A DNA stretch of 64,000 nt from Lenzites betulinus (taxonomy: Eukaryota > Basidiomycota > Agaricomycetes > Polyporales > Polyporaceae), in contig JABYQU010000008.1 in NCBI GenBank assembly GCA_022264855.1, forward strand, positions 806,001-870,000. The letters run 5' to 3'. The translations under genes were made by a program, and so were the position numbers. The notes beneath the pieces were generated by a model that saw only the letters and a program-made list of their open reading frames with translations, searched no databases and was not told the DNA's origin. Shown piece after piece: positions 1 through 14,013 of this stretch (the stretch's first letter is position 1; the number at the start of each line of letters is the position of its first letter).

Positions 1-1074
1 TCCGATCCTGCGGTACAGATGCGCCGAAGGGCGAGGACTACGTCGATGAGAACGGCGTTCGTACGACGGTAGAGTACACCATCAATGACGAGGGGAAGAA
101 AGTCAAGGTAAGCACTGCGTACTTCGGGACGGGTGGCGGGTCGGTGCTCATCTCGCACACTACTCTTGTTGCAGATCACGAGGAAGACGAAGCGCGTACT
201 CCAGAAGGCGGTGGTAGATCACAGCGTAGCGGAACGGAAAACATGGGCCAAGTTTGGTCTGGAGAAGGGGAGCAAGCCCGGACCCGATCGTGCGACGACC
301 ACCGTTGGAGAGAACGTCTACTTGAAGCTCAGCGCAGGCAACAAGGTGCGTGTCTATCATGTAGCTATAGAATCACTCTAACCCGCCGATCTGCGTCTCA
401 GTCATCGGAGCCAGAACCTAGTGCGGAGCAGTCCGTCAAGGCAAGTCTTGCGAAGGCGGGTGCCGGCAAGGTCGTATGTCGTCTGTGTAAGGGCGACCAT
501 TTCACCGCAAAATGTCCCTACAAGGACTCCCTCTCTGGCCTGGATGGTACCGGTGCGTCTTACCCGCTACTAGCTGCTATTCCGGTTCCTCATGTTCCAT
601 CCAGATACCCCTCCGGCCGGCCTCGATGACACGGGCACCCCTGCGGAACCTGCGGCTGCTGCCCCTGCCACGGGCACCGGCGGGAAGTACGTTCCCCCCT
701 CAATGCGTGGCGCCGGTCGTGGGCCCGGCGAGGCAATGGGACGGCCAGGGGGCAACCGCGACGACCTTCCCACATTGCGGGTTACAAACATCTCGGGCGA
801 CACGGAGGAGAATGACTTGCGCGATCTGTTCGGCGTGTTTGGACGTGTCGCGCGTGTGTACGTTGGGCGCGACCGCGAGACGGGCGCGGGCAAGGGCTTT
901 GCGTTCGTGAGCTTCGAGGACAAGTCTGCGGCGCAGAAGGCCATGGAGAAGATGCACGGGCGTGGGTACGACAACCTTATCCTGAACATCCAGTGGTCAC
1001 GTAAGTTGCGCCCGTCTGATTAAGTTAGGGATATGTGCTGATAGTCCACTTCAGAACCACGGGAGCAGCGATAG
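1..1074 (+). CDS. TIF35: Translation initiation factor eIF3 subunit G, 5' end missing
   Basis: RNA-binding subunit of the cytoplasmic eIF3 complex, which helps load the 40S ribosome and scan mRNA. The window opens inside the gene. Predicted exons are <1-107, 175-345, 402-552, 605-1000 and 1055-1074, all with GT-AG borders and matching phase. The visible protein has the family order: an N-terminal region (DENGVRTTVEYTIND), a CCHC-type zinc knuckle (CRLCKGDHFTAKC), a Pro/Ala/Gly linker ending KYVPPSMR, and a C-terminal RRM with LRVTNIS as RNP2 and KGFAFVSF as RNP1. Reading straight past position 1000 gives a different tail; splicing 1001-1054 yields QWSQPREQR and a stop at 1072-1074, which resembles the conserved eIF3g C-terminus, so I prefer it. 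Start codon and N-terminus lie outside the window. Confidence 0.93.
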
Positions 1075-1981
1075 AGTGCGGCTCGGGAGTAGAGTCGGCC
1101 ACATCGGATGTCATGTGTGCTATGTTAATCTGTCCCCACCCTGTTGTGTGTATTTTGACGCTCTCTTTGTGAACATCCGGTGGGAGTGGCCGTCTCAGAC
1201 TGTCCGCCTTATGACATCTCTAGAGTACGAGAAGCGATAGTGCGCTCGATCGTTATCAGTGCCTTGAAGTATGGGGAACAGGTCCCTTCGTCATGGCACA
1301 GAGAGCCACAACGTTTAAGCACCTAGGGGTGGTTCCCCTCGAAACGGGAGGATCTATCATCTAGAGAATACTAACGTTTCTCCCAGTGCAGAAACGATTG
1401 TTCCTACTCGGTCTTGTTGCGCAATGTGAATATCCCCCGCAAATCTGAACTCTGAAGGTAGTGTCTGATGAGGTTTGCCGTTTGCCCTGGTTTGCCAAGG
1501 CGAGAGGCCCCGGAGCGCCCGCACGGCGGAACTTACCGATTGGGCTTCTAGTGCACCCGCAGGCTAGCGCACGGGACCAGAAGGAGACGGAGAGCAGAAC
1601 ATTCAGCTTGGAACATGCGCCCCTCGCCGCTAGCTCTATACCTCCCCTCTCCGTTCCCCGCCTCCTTCCGCTGCCCATGCTTTCCTTTCCCCTCCCACTA
1701 TCACGGCTAGCTCGCCCTCGAGTCCTCTGAGTCGTTTCCGCTCCACACCGCATCGCACTTGCCTGGAAGCAACCCGGTTCTACGGACGGGATCCACGCAC
1801 TTGGGAAACATCATTTCGAAGGCCTCGTATTCAGAGAAGCCATACGACCCTGATACCATCCACACACGGGCTGTCAGAGCACCACATCGGCATTTATACC
1901 CAGCTACGAGCACGCTAAGGCCTTGCAGTCCCTCTGTGCCGCTTCCGCCCCCCTCCCCCCGCCGTCGGCCACCTCGGAAAC
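1075..1981. other. Intergenic, 3' end of eIF3g and promoter of the next gene
   Basis: No supported gene. The last 300 bases are pyrimidine-rich (CCCTCCCC and CTTCCGCCCCC tracts), as is common just upstream of start codons in Agaricomycetes. The short open frames here lack splice-consistent continuation and family resemblance. Confidence 0.5.
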
Positions 1982-3189
1982 ATGAGCTCGCTCTTCCAAA
2001 ACTCCTTCTATGTTGTAAACAACATCAATGCCATCCTTTATGGTGCGTACCACTGTACCCGCATCCCGCGCACGTCCTAGGAATCCGCAGCTGACCCGCG
2101 CCGTCCCCGCAGGCATCGAGCTCGTTCTGTACTTCATGACCCTGCGTCAGATTGCGCTCAACAAGCGCAAGACGACGATGGACAAGTTCCTCGTCGTGTT
2201 CAGCACCGTGCTGCTCCTGCTCAACACGATATACTGGACGACACAGACGTACTTTGGGCAGATGATGTGGGTCAAGCACGCGGACTACCCTGGCGGCATG
2301 GACGCCTACCTCGCCGACAACGTTGCGGTTTGGTACCAGACGTGGGGCTCCGCCGCGGTCGACATTAGCAACCTCATGGCGGACGCGTTGATGGTCAGTG
2401 CTCAGGCATATTGAAATAGGGGTCTGAGGGCTTATGCACGGATGCAGATCTATCGGCTATATGTCATCTGGGACAACAGGCTCATAGCTGTCTTCCCGGC
2501 CATGATCTGGCTCGGTGCTCTCGGTAAGCAAATTCCTGCTCCGTTGGTATCATCCGCTGACCGCGGCATCTCCAGCGAGTGCCCTGGGGTCGCTATACGA
2601 GTCCGGCCGGCCCAACGGCAACTACTTCGCGGGCGTCGCGACGAAGTTTGGCACGTCCTGGAACGCGCTCACGCTCTCGTTCAACGTGATCGTGACGTGC
2701 CTCATCTCCGGACGCATCATCTACATCGGCCGGCGGCTGGGCGCGGGCAACGAGGGCACGCAGACGTTCACCGGCGCGGCGGCGATCATCATCGAGTCCG
2801 CCCTCCCGTTCACGATCGGGTCTCTCATCTATGTCATCACGTACGGTATCGGGAGCGACATCGCCGTCGCGTTCTCCTGCTATGCCATGTTCACCGTACG
2901 TCCCCGCCCACCGCTGCTTATTCAGAGAGAGGCTGACCAAGGTCGCACACAGGCAATCTCGCCGCAACTGATCGCGCTTCGCGTGCTCTCGCGCCGCGCG
3001 TGGCGGAAGGAGAGCATGTCCTCGTTCATGACGACTATCAACTTCGAGGAGCGCACGAACGCGACGGCGACGCACCCCGGCGACCCGCAAAAAGTGAACC
3101 TCAAGCTCGAGAAGCGGCGAGACGAGGTGGAGTCGTCGATGAACTTTTCGACAGTCTACGGCGCTAGCGCTGCGGACCTAGCGGTATGA
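1982..3189 (+). CDS. Seven-helix membrane protein, basidiomycete orphan family (paralogue 1)
   Basis: Function unknown. Predicted exons 1982-2042, 2113-2393, 2448-2523, 2576-2895 and 2953-3189 give 324 residues. The protein starts MSSLFQNSFYVVNNINAILYG and has about seven hydrophobic segments. Family signatures include an ELVLYF stretch at the second helix, LLLLNTIYWTTQ, the loop sequence DYPGG, VWYQTWG, and YESGRPNG before the fifth helix. The cytoplasmic tail after VLSRRAW is hydrophilic and about 60 residues long. I recognise the architecture from many uncharacterised Agaricomycete proteins and would not assign a ligand or a G-protein role. Its neighbour at 4819-6097 has the same intron positions and phases, so the two arose by tandem duplication. 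The ATG at 1982 gives the same N-terminus as the paralogue. Confidence 0.85.
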
Positions 3190-4818
3190 TACCCCCTCCG
3201 CCTCTTTTCGGAACGCAGGATTGCTCCGGGGCTGTTAATGTTCGTGGTGTAGGAGTGCGTGGATTGGATGTACGGGTAATATCTCACAGATCTAGGAGTG
3301 TGGCTTGCTTGATTCTAGAGCCTCATTTGACTGCCAAGATCAGTCGTCGTTGTGACGTCTGTTGCGAGAGGCGTGCTTCAAAACGGGAAGAGCCCGCAAG
3401 GGTCGAAGAACTGCGGAGCAAGCCCTGCGTGTCCCTCCAGCACGCAAGTGAATCATGACGACACACCGCTCCTTCTGGTCAGGAGGCACACACGAACGCT
3501 ACCTCCAATATGGCTCAGCCGTCTTGTCTCGCCTGCATTCCCATCCAAACAGCGGCGAACAGTGGTAGGTCTGGGGGCGCGCTGGAGCCTCTCAGCGCGG
3601 GCGTCAGGTACGGGTGACTACACTGATACGAATAGGCGATCGCTGAACAATGAATATGCCTAAGTCCGAAGCCCCAGTTGGCAATAAGCTCGACGTAGAG
3701 GTTTCCCAATGCGGCTGCGACATAACAAGCTTTTAACTTTCCTGGTACCTTGGAGATGCCGTCGACGCTGAGTAAACGACCCCGCAATATAAGAGCAACG
3801 GTGAACTCAGGAGAGCGGACAACATGGTCGACAATGGCAACGCCCGGATGTCGATAGGTCAGATATCGGCTCGCGCGAGGCACTGGCGAGCTCGAAATCA
3901 AGTTTGTACGATGCGCCCACGAGGCCGGGCGGCGTGTCCCCGCAGCGGCGCTGCAGGCCGCCTGCACCGTTCCGAAACCAAGACCACCCTGGCGCAGCAT
4001 GCCGTCTTGGATTCCGCCATTCTCGGAGATGCCGTGGCAGACCGCCACCGGGGAACATACGCTACGCTGACATTTGCGCCACCTCGACCGCCTCGGCGAT
4101 ATTCACCGCTGTAGGGCATTCGCAGCTATAGGTTTCCGCGATGTAGCAGGACCGGCTGCTGGACGCTCGTCGTGTCGTCTCGGTATGTCATTTTTTTCCT
4201 AATAAAAGCCCGGGCCGCCGACGATCACGATAGCGATTGGCTCACACATTGAATCGAACAGGGCGCTCACTTCGATGGCTGGAAGGGAAGCACCATCATA
4301 GACCATCAAGCACACCGTGCCGAGCGCCCAAGCGCATCCGCCTCACACCGTGCGCACGCCGCCGTCGGACAATGCTCCGCCCCGAGCCCACCGGCGCCCC
4401 CGGGCGGCGTGTGGGCGTCGTTCCGCGCAGGCACATCCGGGAGGTCTTAGCGAGCCATTACGTGTGGGCTCGGGTTGCCTCGCAATGCGCCAGGGTCATC
4501 GCGTGGCGTTTGCAGCACATCCGCGGGCACCGCATCAGCTATAGTACTCGCCGCGGGCCAGCCGCCATACCCCACGCCGACCCCGCTCTTGCAACTGTAA
4601 CACCCACGGCGACGACGTCGGCCTCCGCAGGCTGCCAGCGAAGGAACGGAGGCGTCGGGATCTTCGAGAAGCGGAGAAGCACACCGCAGCGCGTCGATCC
4701 TTCAAAACACGCTCAGGCCCCCGATTGCCCAGCCGTACGTGCTAGTGCGCCTTCGACGTCAGCCCCGCCGCCGCTTGCCCAGCCATACTATTACTCGTGC
4801 CGCTGCGATTAAACGAGG
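3190..4818. other. Intergenic between the two seven-helix paralogues
   Basis: No supported gene in 1.6 kb. A GC-rich open frame at 4237-4812 (+) has Arg/Pro/Ala-rich composition, no recognisable domain, and runs up to the next start codon, so it is probably chance. An AATAAA-like signal near 4199 could end a transcript. The stretch just upstream of 4819 is C-rich, as expected of a promoter. Confidence 0.45.
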
Positions 4819-6097
4819 ATGGCGAGCGAGGTCTTCCAAAACGCATACTATGTCGTGAACATCATCAACGCCATACTCTACGGTGCGCCCTTCCCGCTCG
4901 TTCTCTGCACACGCGCACACGGAGGCTGATCGGCACGGCGACCGCGCCCTTGCAGGCGTCGAGCTCGTGCTCTACTACAAGATCCTGGAACATGTGTACC
5001 ACAACAAGCGGCGCACGTCCGCGGACAGGTTCTTCGCGGTCTTCAGCACTGTGCTCGTGCTCCTCAACACGATCTACTGGGCGACGCAGTCCTACTTCTG
5101 CCAGATGATGTGGATCGTGAACGCCGACTACCCGGGCGGCGCGACCGCGTACTGGGAGGACTTCGCGTCTGTGTGGTACCAGACGTGGGGCACGACGGCG
5201 TGCGTTGCGTGCAACCTCATGAACGACGCGCTGTTGGTGCGTGTCTCCCCATCCGAGTCCTGGCTCCCCCTCACACCCCGCGGCACGACAGGTGCACAGA
5301 TGCTTTGTGATCTGGAACAGCCGCAGGATCATCATCTTGCCCACCCTCCTTTGGTTCGCATCTCTCGGTACGCACCCCCCCAGCCCCCCAGCCCGTTCAC
5401 AGTACACCAGCTTACCCCGCCAACCCCCGCAGCATTCGCGATCGGCCTCCTGTACGAGTCCGGCCGGCCGAACGGCGACTACTTCGCGGGCATCGCGACG
5501 ACGTTCGTCACCGCGTACACCGCGACGACCTTCGCGTTCAACGTCGTCGTCACCACGCTCATCGTGGGCCGCATCATCGCCGTCGGGCGGCGCATCTCCG
5601 GGTACACGCGCGCGCACGGCGGCGGGGGCGAGCGCCGCGCGTACACCGGCGCGGTCGCGATCGTCGTCGAGTCCGCGCTGCCGTTCACGGTCTTCAGCGC
5701 CGCGTACCTCGTCACGTACGCCGTCGGGAGCGACCTCGCCATCGGGTTCTCGTTCTACGCTATGTTCACGGTGCGCTCTCTCTCCCTCTCTCAGCCTGCC
5801 TGCATGCTCGCTTGTTTGCGTTCTGGGCGCTGACGCGTGGTTTCGCTTGGTGCACAGTGCATATCCCCGCTGCTCATCACGCTGCGCGTACTCTCCCGCC
5901 GCGCGTGGACGCGCGAGGCGGGCACGGTGTTCACGACGACGATCAGCTACCGCGGCACGACGGACTTCATCACCACGTGCGACCTCCCGCTCGAGAAGAT
6001 CTCCGTCGACCTCGAGGCGGCGAAGCGCGCCCTGCCCCCGGACGACGCGCACGACCGTGACGACGCCGCAGCCGACAAGGCTTCGGTCACGGTATAG
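4819..6097 (+). CDS. Seven-helix membrane protein, basidiomycete orphan family (paralogue 2)
   Basis: Function unknown; close tandem paralogue of the gene at 1982-3189. Predicted exons 4819-4882, 4956-5236, 5292-5367, 5433-5770 and 5858-6097 give 332 residues. Exons 2 (281 nt) and 3 (76 nt) are the same length as in paralogue 1, and all intron phases match. Shared landmarks: MASEVFQNAYYVVNIINAIL at the N-terminus, NTIYWATQ, MWIVNADYPGG, VWYQTWG, YESGRPNGDYFAG, ESALPFTVFSAAYLVTYAVG and a final ITLRVLSRRAW before the cytoplasmic tail. Differences are an insert rich in Gly and Arg after GRRISGY and a more acidic tail. The long minus-strand open frame across this gene is a GC shadow. Confidence 0.85.
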
Positions 6098-6404
6098 GTT
6101 CCGAGTCCGAGTCGTTCGGGGACGGGACGGGGTCTGAGATGTATCACTAGCGGACCGGCATGCTGTATGAACTATCGTGTATCTTCTTCGAAGTCTTGGG
6201 CTCTAACGTAATATTCGTATATGTGTATAGAGGCGTTTATTGCACTTCCCCGCGTCGGCGCGTGTGCGATGCATGCATGCGCATCATGCATCATGTACAA
6301 GACAATATTCACGATCGCAGAAGCTTGCAACAATAATTGCATGGCGATCGATCGTATAACTAGTACTGGGCTCAACCAAAAAACGCAATTACATCGGCGC
6401 GTAA
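6098..6404. other. Intergenic before tRNA-Gln
   Basis: AT-richer spacer carrying the 3' end of the seven-helix gene. A run of six A at 6378-6383 reads as TTTTTT downstream of the minus-strand tRNA and is the likely Pol III terminator. Confidence 0.5.
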
Positions 6405-6484
6405 GGCGCTACCAGGGGTCGAACCTGGGTTTTGGGAACTCAGATGGTCAGAATCCCAAGTGATAACCACTACACTATAGCGCC
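6405..6484 (-). tRNA. tRNA-Gln: tRNA-Gln (anticodon CUG) with 9-nt intron
   Basis: Read on the minus strand, the 7-bp acceptor stem GGCGCTA pairs with TAGCGCC. The D arm is GTGTAGTGGTTATCAC, the T arm is CCAGG-TTCGACC-CCTGG, and the anticodon stem TGGGA pairs with TCCCA. The anticodon loop TT-CTG-A carries CTG (plus-strand 6449-6451). A 9-nt insert (6439-6447) sits one base 3' of the anticodon, the standard place for nuclear tRNA introns. Removing it leaves a normal cloverleaf. The A and B boxes are present, and a T-run follows at 6378-6383. CCA is not encoded, as usual in eukaryotes. The twin at 19739-19818 supports the call. Confidence 0.93.
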
Positions 6485-7794
6485 ATGTCACCCACTTCCG
6501 CGACACAGATCGTCAGATCTCAGAGCTCCGATCGCACTAGTGAGTACTATGTGCCCTCGTTATTGAGCGAGCCGCCACCGAGTGGCATGGGCGAATTCGA
6601 GCAGCGAACGAGCGACTACAATATATGCACCGCCAGCAATTGCAAGCTTCCTTAGACTGAAACTTACTGCGAATTCTCCCCGAGGGTGCCTTCGCACAAT
6701 CTAACTAACACGTGCACGACCTGGCATCTGCACACATTGTGGTACACTATTCCACACCGCCGCCGTCGACCCAACACCTCGCTCACAGCAGCTCACACAC
6801 ACACAGCACACAATATCAGAATGAGCATGCTATGTGCCAGGTGGGCTATTATACAGGTGGGCCACTGAACGCTGAACGTTGAACTCTGATATCCAATGCT
6901 CCGATCCGACATGGGTGGCGATTGGGAGATATAAACATGTGCGCGCGCGCGATCGTGTCCCGGCGGGAGAGGCGCCATGGTGGCGTCAGGACATCGCGCG
7001 CGAAAATGAAGAGGCATGCAGCGAACTTCACAACCTTGCAACCCGTCCCCGTCGACCGTGCCCTACACTGGGTCCCGGAGCACCGAGGACGGACGTCCCA
7101 AACCACATACCCGCCGAGCGCGGCTCGCCGACGCCCCCGGGTGGAGTGCCGGACGCCCAGCGGCGTGCGCAGGAAACCTTGTCTCTCTCCGAGCGTGATC
7201 GGGTAAGCCCCGTGGTATTCCTGTTCAGAGTTCAAAACGATGACGAGGACTGCGCATACATGGTGTGGTAATGGTGGTGGTGGTGGTGTGTCCTCGAGGG
7301 TGAAATTGACAGACAGACAGGGACATACAGACAGCGCAGCGGAACCGGGGCGTTACGGGCGTGAAGAGTCGTGATGCGAGCAGAGAGCAAGGAGGGCGAC
7401 GCGGGATCGATGTGGAGGCAGGTCGAACGTCTGGCGGCGCGGTGCGCGAGCGAGACTGTGTGCGGGGGTCCGGTCATTAAGGGCCGCGGGTGCACCGGCA
7501 GGCGGTGGCCCGTGGGGTATAATGTAAGCTACAGGTTAACGTGGTGACATAGAGCACGAGCGGTGCACAGCGTCCCCAGCCAAAGCATGGGGTGGCGGAG
7601 AGAGGGGGGCATCAGCGGGATAGGTCGGGCATAACGTGTGTCAACGCGGGAGAAGGGGGGAAATGAGTGGGGGCGGTGTGTGATAGGCAGACATCCCCAT
7701 ACGTCCCTGGCTTCTCTTCATTGAGTAAATTTAGCCTCCCGTAAGCGATGATCAGCGGAAAGCGAGCTTACCGTCGGTGCGAGCGAGCAAACGC
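6485..7794. other. Intergenic between tRNA-Gln and the UBL gene
   Basis: No supported gene. It contains a short GGT microsatellite near 7272-7288, CA-rich tracts near 6795-6812 and G-rich stretches around 7590-7680. The open frames have low-complexity composition and no family resemblance. Confidence 0.45.
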
Positions 7795-8675
7795 TCAGCA
7801 AATTATGCAGCCGCTGCAGCAGCCAGAGGTCTGCTCCTCTGCGCCTTCTGGCCCGGCCGCGGCGGGCTGTCCGCCAGTGTACCGTCTCTTCTTCTTCGGT
7901 ACCTCCTCCGATGCGGGGGCGTACGGGCGGATGGAAAGATGGACGATCGTTGCTGACGGCGACGTGGATGGCAGCTGGGTTGGGAAGGACAGTTCTGCAG
8001 CACAGATCTGTCAGGGGGGACGAGTGGAGATCGCGCAGGTCACGCACTGTCCAGGGAGTCTTCGTCCTGCAGAACCTTGCCCAGGTAGAGGATTCTGAGG
8101 TACGAGGGCGCTGGCGGCCGCCCGTCTTGCCAGTCTGCACGGAAAAATAGAAAAATCAGGGCGTGTCCCGCGCGACCCCTGGAAGTCGGGTGGAGCTCCT
8201 ACGTCGTGCGTAAAAGCCCCGAGCGCCCCCCGGGGTCCGGCCAGCAGAGGGGCTCACCGTTCGGCCATGTATTCCACACGAGCTCCTTCACCCGCCCGAC
8301 GGTCGTCTCTGGCTCGAACGACATCGTCCGCCGGCGGCCCGAGACGAGGAGGAAGGTGAGCGAGACTTGTGGTGTCTGCGGGATGGCCTCTTCCGTGAGC
8401 TGATCGCCGGCCACGCCGCCGTCATCATCCCGCTCTTCGCCCTCTCCGTCGTCGACGTCTCCTGTGAAGTCCCGTCTAGGGGTGTTTGCGCCGGTCCCGC
8501 CGGAAAAATCCACTCTGGTGTAGGACGTACGCGCAGAGGGGCAGAGGGATGCGAACGCATCGACGCGCGCATGGAGAGCTTGCTCGATCATTGCGGGCGG
8601 AGGCATTTGTGGCGTGCCCTGCGGGTCGGGGTTTGGTGGCGGCGCGGAGGAAGACGACGGCCTGGAGTCAGACAT
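7795..8675 (-). CDS. Membrane-anchored ubiquitin-fold protein (UBL3/MUB-like) with C-terminal CAAX box
   Basis: Predicted exons on the minus strand are 8258-8675, 8048-8134 and 7795-7994, giving 234 residues. Residues 1 to about 100 are Ser/Pro/Asp-rich and look disordered. The ubiquitin-like fold follows (VSLTFLLVSGRRR, then a TVGRVKELVWNTWP helix, then LRILYLGKVLQDEDSL, then ATIVHLSIRPYAP), matching the UBL3/plant MUB layout. There is no C-terminal diglycine. The protein instead ends SGCCSGCIIC: a CAAX-type prenylation box preceded by cysteines suited to palmitoylation. In the known family such proteins sit at the plasma membrane and help sort cargo; that role is inferred here. The splice phases are what bring the CAAX tail into frame. 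Confidence 0.88.
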
Positions 8676-8727
8676 GGTGAGGAGGGGCGTGGGGGAGAGC
8701 GCGGGGGCGGGGAAGTGTGAAGTGAGG

Positions 8728-8734
8728 ATTTATA
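8728..8734 (-). promoter_or_regulatory. TATA-like box of the UBL gene
   Basis: TATAAAT on the minus strand, about 55 bases upstream of the ATG at 8675. Position fits a core promoter if the 5' UTR is very short; otherwise it may be incidental. Confidence 0.35.
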
Positions 8735-11265
8735 TGCGGAGCGTTTAGACGAGAACGTGGGAGGGTTCGGGTAGATTGTATGCGTTCGATCAGGGCCAAG
8801 AATCGAAGGTAGTGCCGCTATTATGAAGGGATTGTCCAGTGCGGGGGCTGCAGGGTGAGATGCAAAGGGTGCAAAGGTTCGGATGGTCGGACGCGGGCGA
8901 GAAGGGGGTCGCCGCAGCGGCCGGAAGCTGTATGAGGAGAGGCGGGGAGATGTGTGCTCAGGTGGAGAGTGTTCGTGTGACCGTCTGGCTGGTTTCGGCA
9001 ATCTACGCGAGAGCGTGGAAGCGGAGGGCGATGACGATGGCCGTAGCACGCTGCAGATGGGAGACGGTTGTCGCGCGGGGCAGGCGGGAGCAGGCGGGCG
9101 GGGCGAAAAGGCGGCTGGAGTCGGAGAGGAGGTGCGGACGAGGAAGCAGCGTACTTATAGCGGGAGAGGAGGAGGCGGCGGGCGTCTGCGGACAGCGCAG
9201 ACTGGGATCTGGGGATGCCCGATCTGGACTAGGCGCCTAAGCGCGCCCTTGTGGTGGTCGCGTCCTGCTCTCCTCCGCGGTCTGCCTGGCCCAGACACCT
9301 CGAGCTCCGTCTTCTCCTCCGGTTTCCTCCTCTCGTCTCCTTCTCCATACATACCACCGGCTCTTTCTCCCGGCTTCCGCCTCATTCTGGCTCCCCGAGA
9401 CGCACGGCATCGCTACACTCAATTTTTCGCGCCTTACTCATTCACATGCCTCAAAAACTTCGCAGGAGGCTGTGGGTGTATTCGAATGCGTCACACCCAT
9501 TCACATCCAAGGCAAATTCACGCCTTACAGTCATATGTGCTGATGCATGTGCAAGGCTCAGGTGTTAGCATTGCGAGACACGCGCTGACGACCGAGACCG
9601 TCTTATTATACGTTACTTCTAGGCAGCAGCTCGGCAGCAGGCATATACGCTCACGCGGGGGCTTCGAAGAGTACCAAAATCGAACGAAGGGTTCTGCTTT
9701 CCAACAGACCCTTCGAGAACGACACAGTGTCGATTATAGCACTGTGCGCCAGGTAGGTCGCGCTCTGGACTCCACGACCTACCGTCTCCCCACCGTCTCC
9801 CAACACGCATCTGGATCTTCTGCTAGCTCTGGACTCTCGATGACGCATACTGGCCAACATCTCTGGTACTGCAAATCTGCTACTTGCTCTGATACAATAG
9901 CTCTGACCCTCGTTCTGGACCGTCAGTGCTCTGCGCCGGCGGCATGACTATATAGAGCTCTATGGTCGCACTCTTAGACTAGTAAGTATGCGCCTAGGAC
10001 CCGTGCGACGCTAGCTTGGTCTCCTCAACTTGGATCCTACCACATCTTGAATTGGGGCTCCTCTGAGGGACTGGGCTTTGGTATCTGAGATATGAGATCT
10101 GAGGCCTGAGGCTCGACTGTGCTACGTTTGTTCTGAAGTTGGAGAGCACTATGCCTCTGACTGCTAGCGCTGCTCAGCGCTGAAGACGTCGCCGCCCATC
10201 TAGCTTGCGGCCCTCAGGTTGAGGACCGTTGACCCCGTCTCTCTTCCTGGCTAGTCTTGTAACCTATTTTCTCTGCGCTCCCCGGTTGATTGCGAGGCTC
10301 GGGTCTGCTCACGGTACGCCAACCCCCGCTTGCTCTTACATCTTCTGCATATAGGGGAGACAAACCAGCCCCCCACCTCACCTCATCTCTCTGTACCCCC
10401 ACCCCTCCTAGCACATGCTTTTCCCTCACGGATCCCAAAACCCGCACTGTGCAACGTGCAGTAGCGTTCGATGTCGACAATCCCGGGGCAAGTTCGCGCC
10501 TTCATGCAGCTTTGGAGAGACCGTTTCCGGGTCTGGTTCTAATTACGACATGAAGTGTTCCGTGTACAGTACTAGAAGTGTAATATGAACTAGTCTTTTA
10601 TGGTCGCTGGCCCGGGAGTCTCGCGCTGTCCCTGGATCTTGCGAGATGCTGGCAGTGCTGCCTTCATGATCGTCCGGTCTTGATCTTGGACAACCGTATT
10701 GCAATGTTGTTTCTTGAGTTCTAGTACGTCATACAAGCACTAACTAGGCACGACCTTGTGTACGTACATTCCGCCGCCTCGGAGCGGGTGTCGATCGCAA
10801 TGAATTCGGCATCGAGATATACGTACCGAGCGAGCGACACGACAAACCACTCGGAGAGTTACTCGTGAGGTACTCACTCGTTCAAGCATCTCCGGGCCGC
10901 ATGCTCTGCCACGCAGATACCACCGTGTACTTCCGCTCGTCCACTCCGGCACACGTTCGCGTCGATCATGGAAAGATGCGGCCGAAAGCAGGCAGGTCGC
11001 GCCTTGTGTCTGCGCGAGCCTATGGCGGCCTGAGAAGAGACGAGGGAGCGGCTAGAGCGACGGCGAGAAGCCGGAGACCGTAGACGGTGAGTGCGGCACC
11101 CCTGGGACTACGCCGCGGCCCATCCGGAGAGGCGGCACGGCCGATCGCGATAGGTGACGCCAACGGTAACCGTATAAGAAACTCCCTGGTCTCCTTTCTC
11201 CCACATCCACCACCTCGCGTTCCTCTCTTACCCTTTTACATCTTGTAACATATACGACGCACGTT
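8735..11265. other. Long intergenic region upstream of GPI and the UBL gene
   Basis: 2.5 kb between divergent promoters. No supported gene: the open frames at 8588-9049 (-) and 8883-9947 (+) are low-complexity, with no conserved domain or plausible splice continuation. From about 9900 to 10200 the sequence has many CTCTGG/CTCTGA-type short repeats. The last 100 bases before 11266 are CT-rich and include CCTTTTACA, a typical promoter of a highly expressed fungal gene. Confidence 0.45.
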
Positions 11266-13354
<2,089 letters not shown>

Positions 13355-14013
13355 ACGCTCGCCTGCCGACGTGAACGAGGTCGAGGCCGTCTGGCGGGAG
13401 GTGCTATCGACGCAATGTCCGAGTCCGACATAGAGCCAGCGGCCCAGAAATCTGCAGCAGTGTATCGCAAAGTGTAACAATTTACCCGTGTTTCTGCATC
13501 AGTGACAGGTCGATAGTGCTGTGCCCCGCCAGAGAGGCTGCGATTGTGGAGTCTGGAGGCCGCCGCTCTGTCTGTGCCGCCGCCCGTGAGGCTTATCTGC
13601 CTCGCTCCTTCGCGGCCATCTTATCTCAGGGGCACAAGTTGCAGCGTTGGGCATCCTTCTGCCCACTGTGCACTCATACGACAGCGCGGCTGAGGGCATA
13701 CAGGCCTGCGGATTTCATTGCGAGTGTAGAATGGCAGATGGGCAGTCGCGTCTGGCGCATTAGGCAAACCGAGTGTTGTATGAGTCGCGATCAAGAGTCA
13801 GTGAGCAGGGATATCTAGGCGCCCGAATTAAGACTGGCGAGCCGCTCTCTCCGCAGGCCCGCATCCACGGCTGTGTGCGGCCGTTGGGACCAGAATGAGG
13901 GAAAGTCCGTATCGTGCCCAATGACTCGAGCTTTATAACCCCGGTGCTCACACAGGAACCCCCATCCACGACCCCACAGTCGAGGAGGCCTTTCTGCGCG
14001 CAAAATCGTCGAC
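13355..14013. other. Intergenic between GPI and the amine oxidase
   Basis: 660 bases with the 3' UTR of GPI and the promoter of the amine oxidase. No open frame with family resemblance and no clear TATA box. Confidence 0.45.

Noticed and set aside
4865..6052. Long minus-strand open frame (395 codons)
   Set aside because: Lies antisense to the seven-helix gene, is made of Arg/Ala/Glu/Val typical of a GC-rich shadow, and has no domain.
8883..9947. Plus-strand open frame of 354 codons
   Set aside because: No conserved domain, changes composition along its length, and lies in the divergent promoter region.
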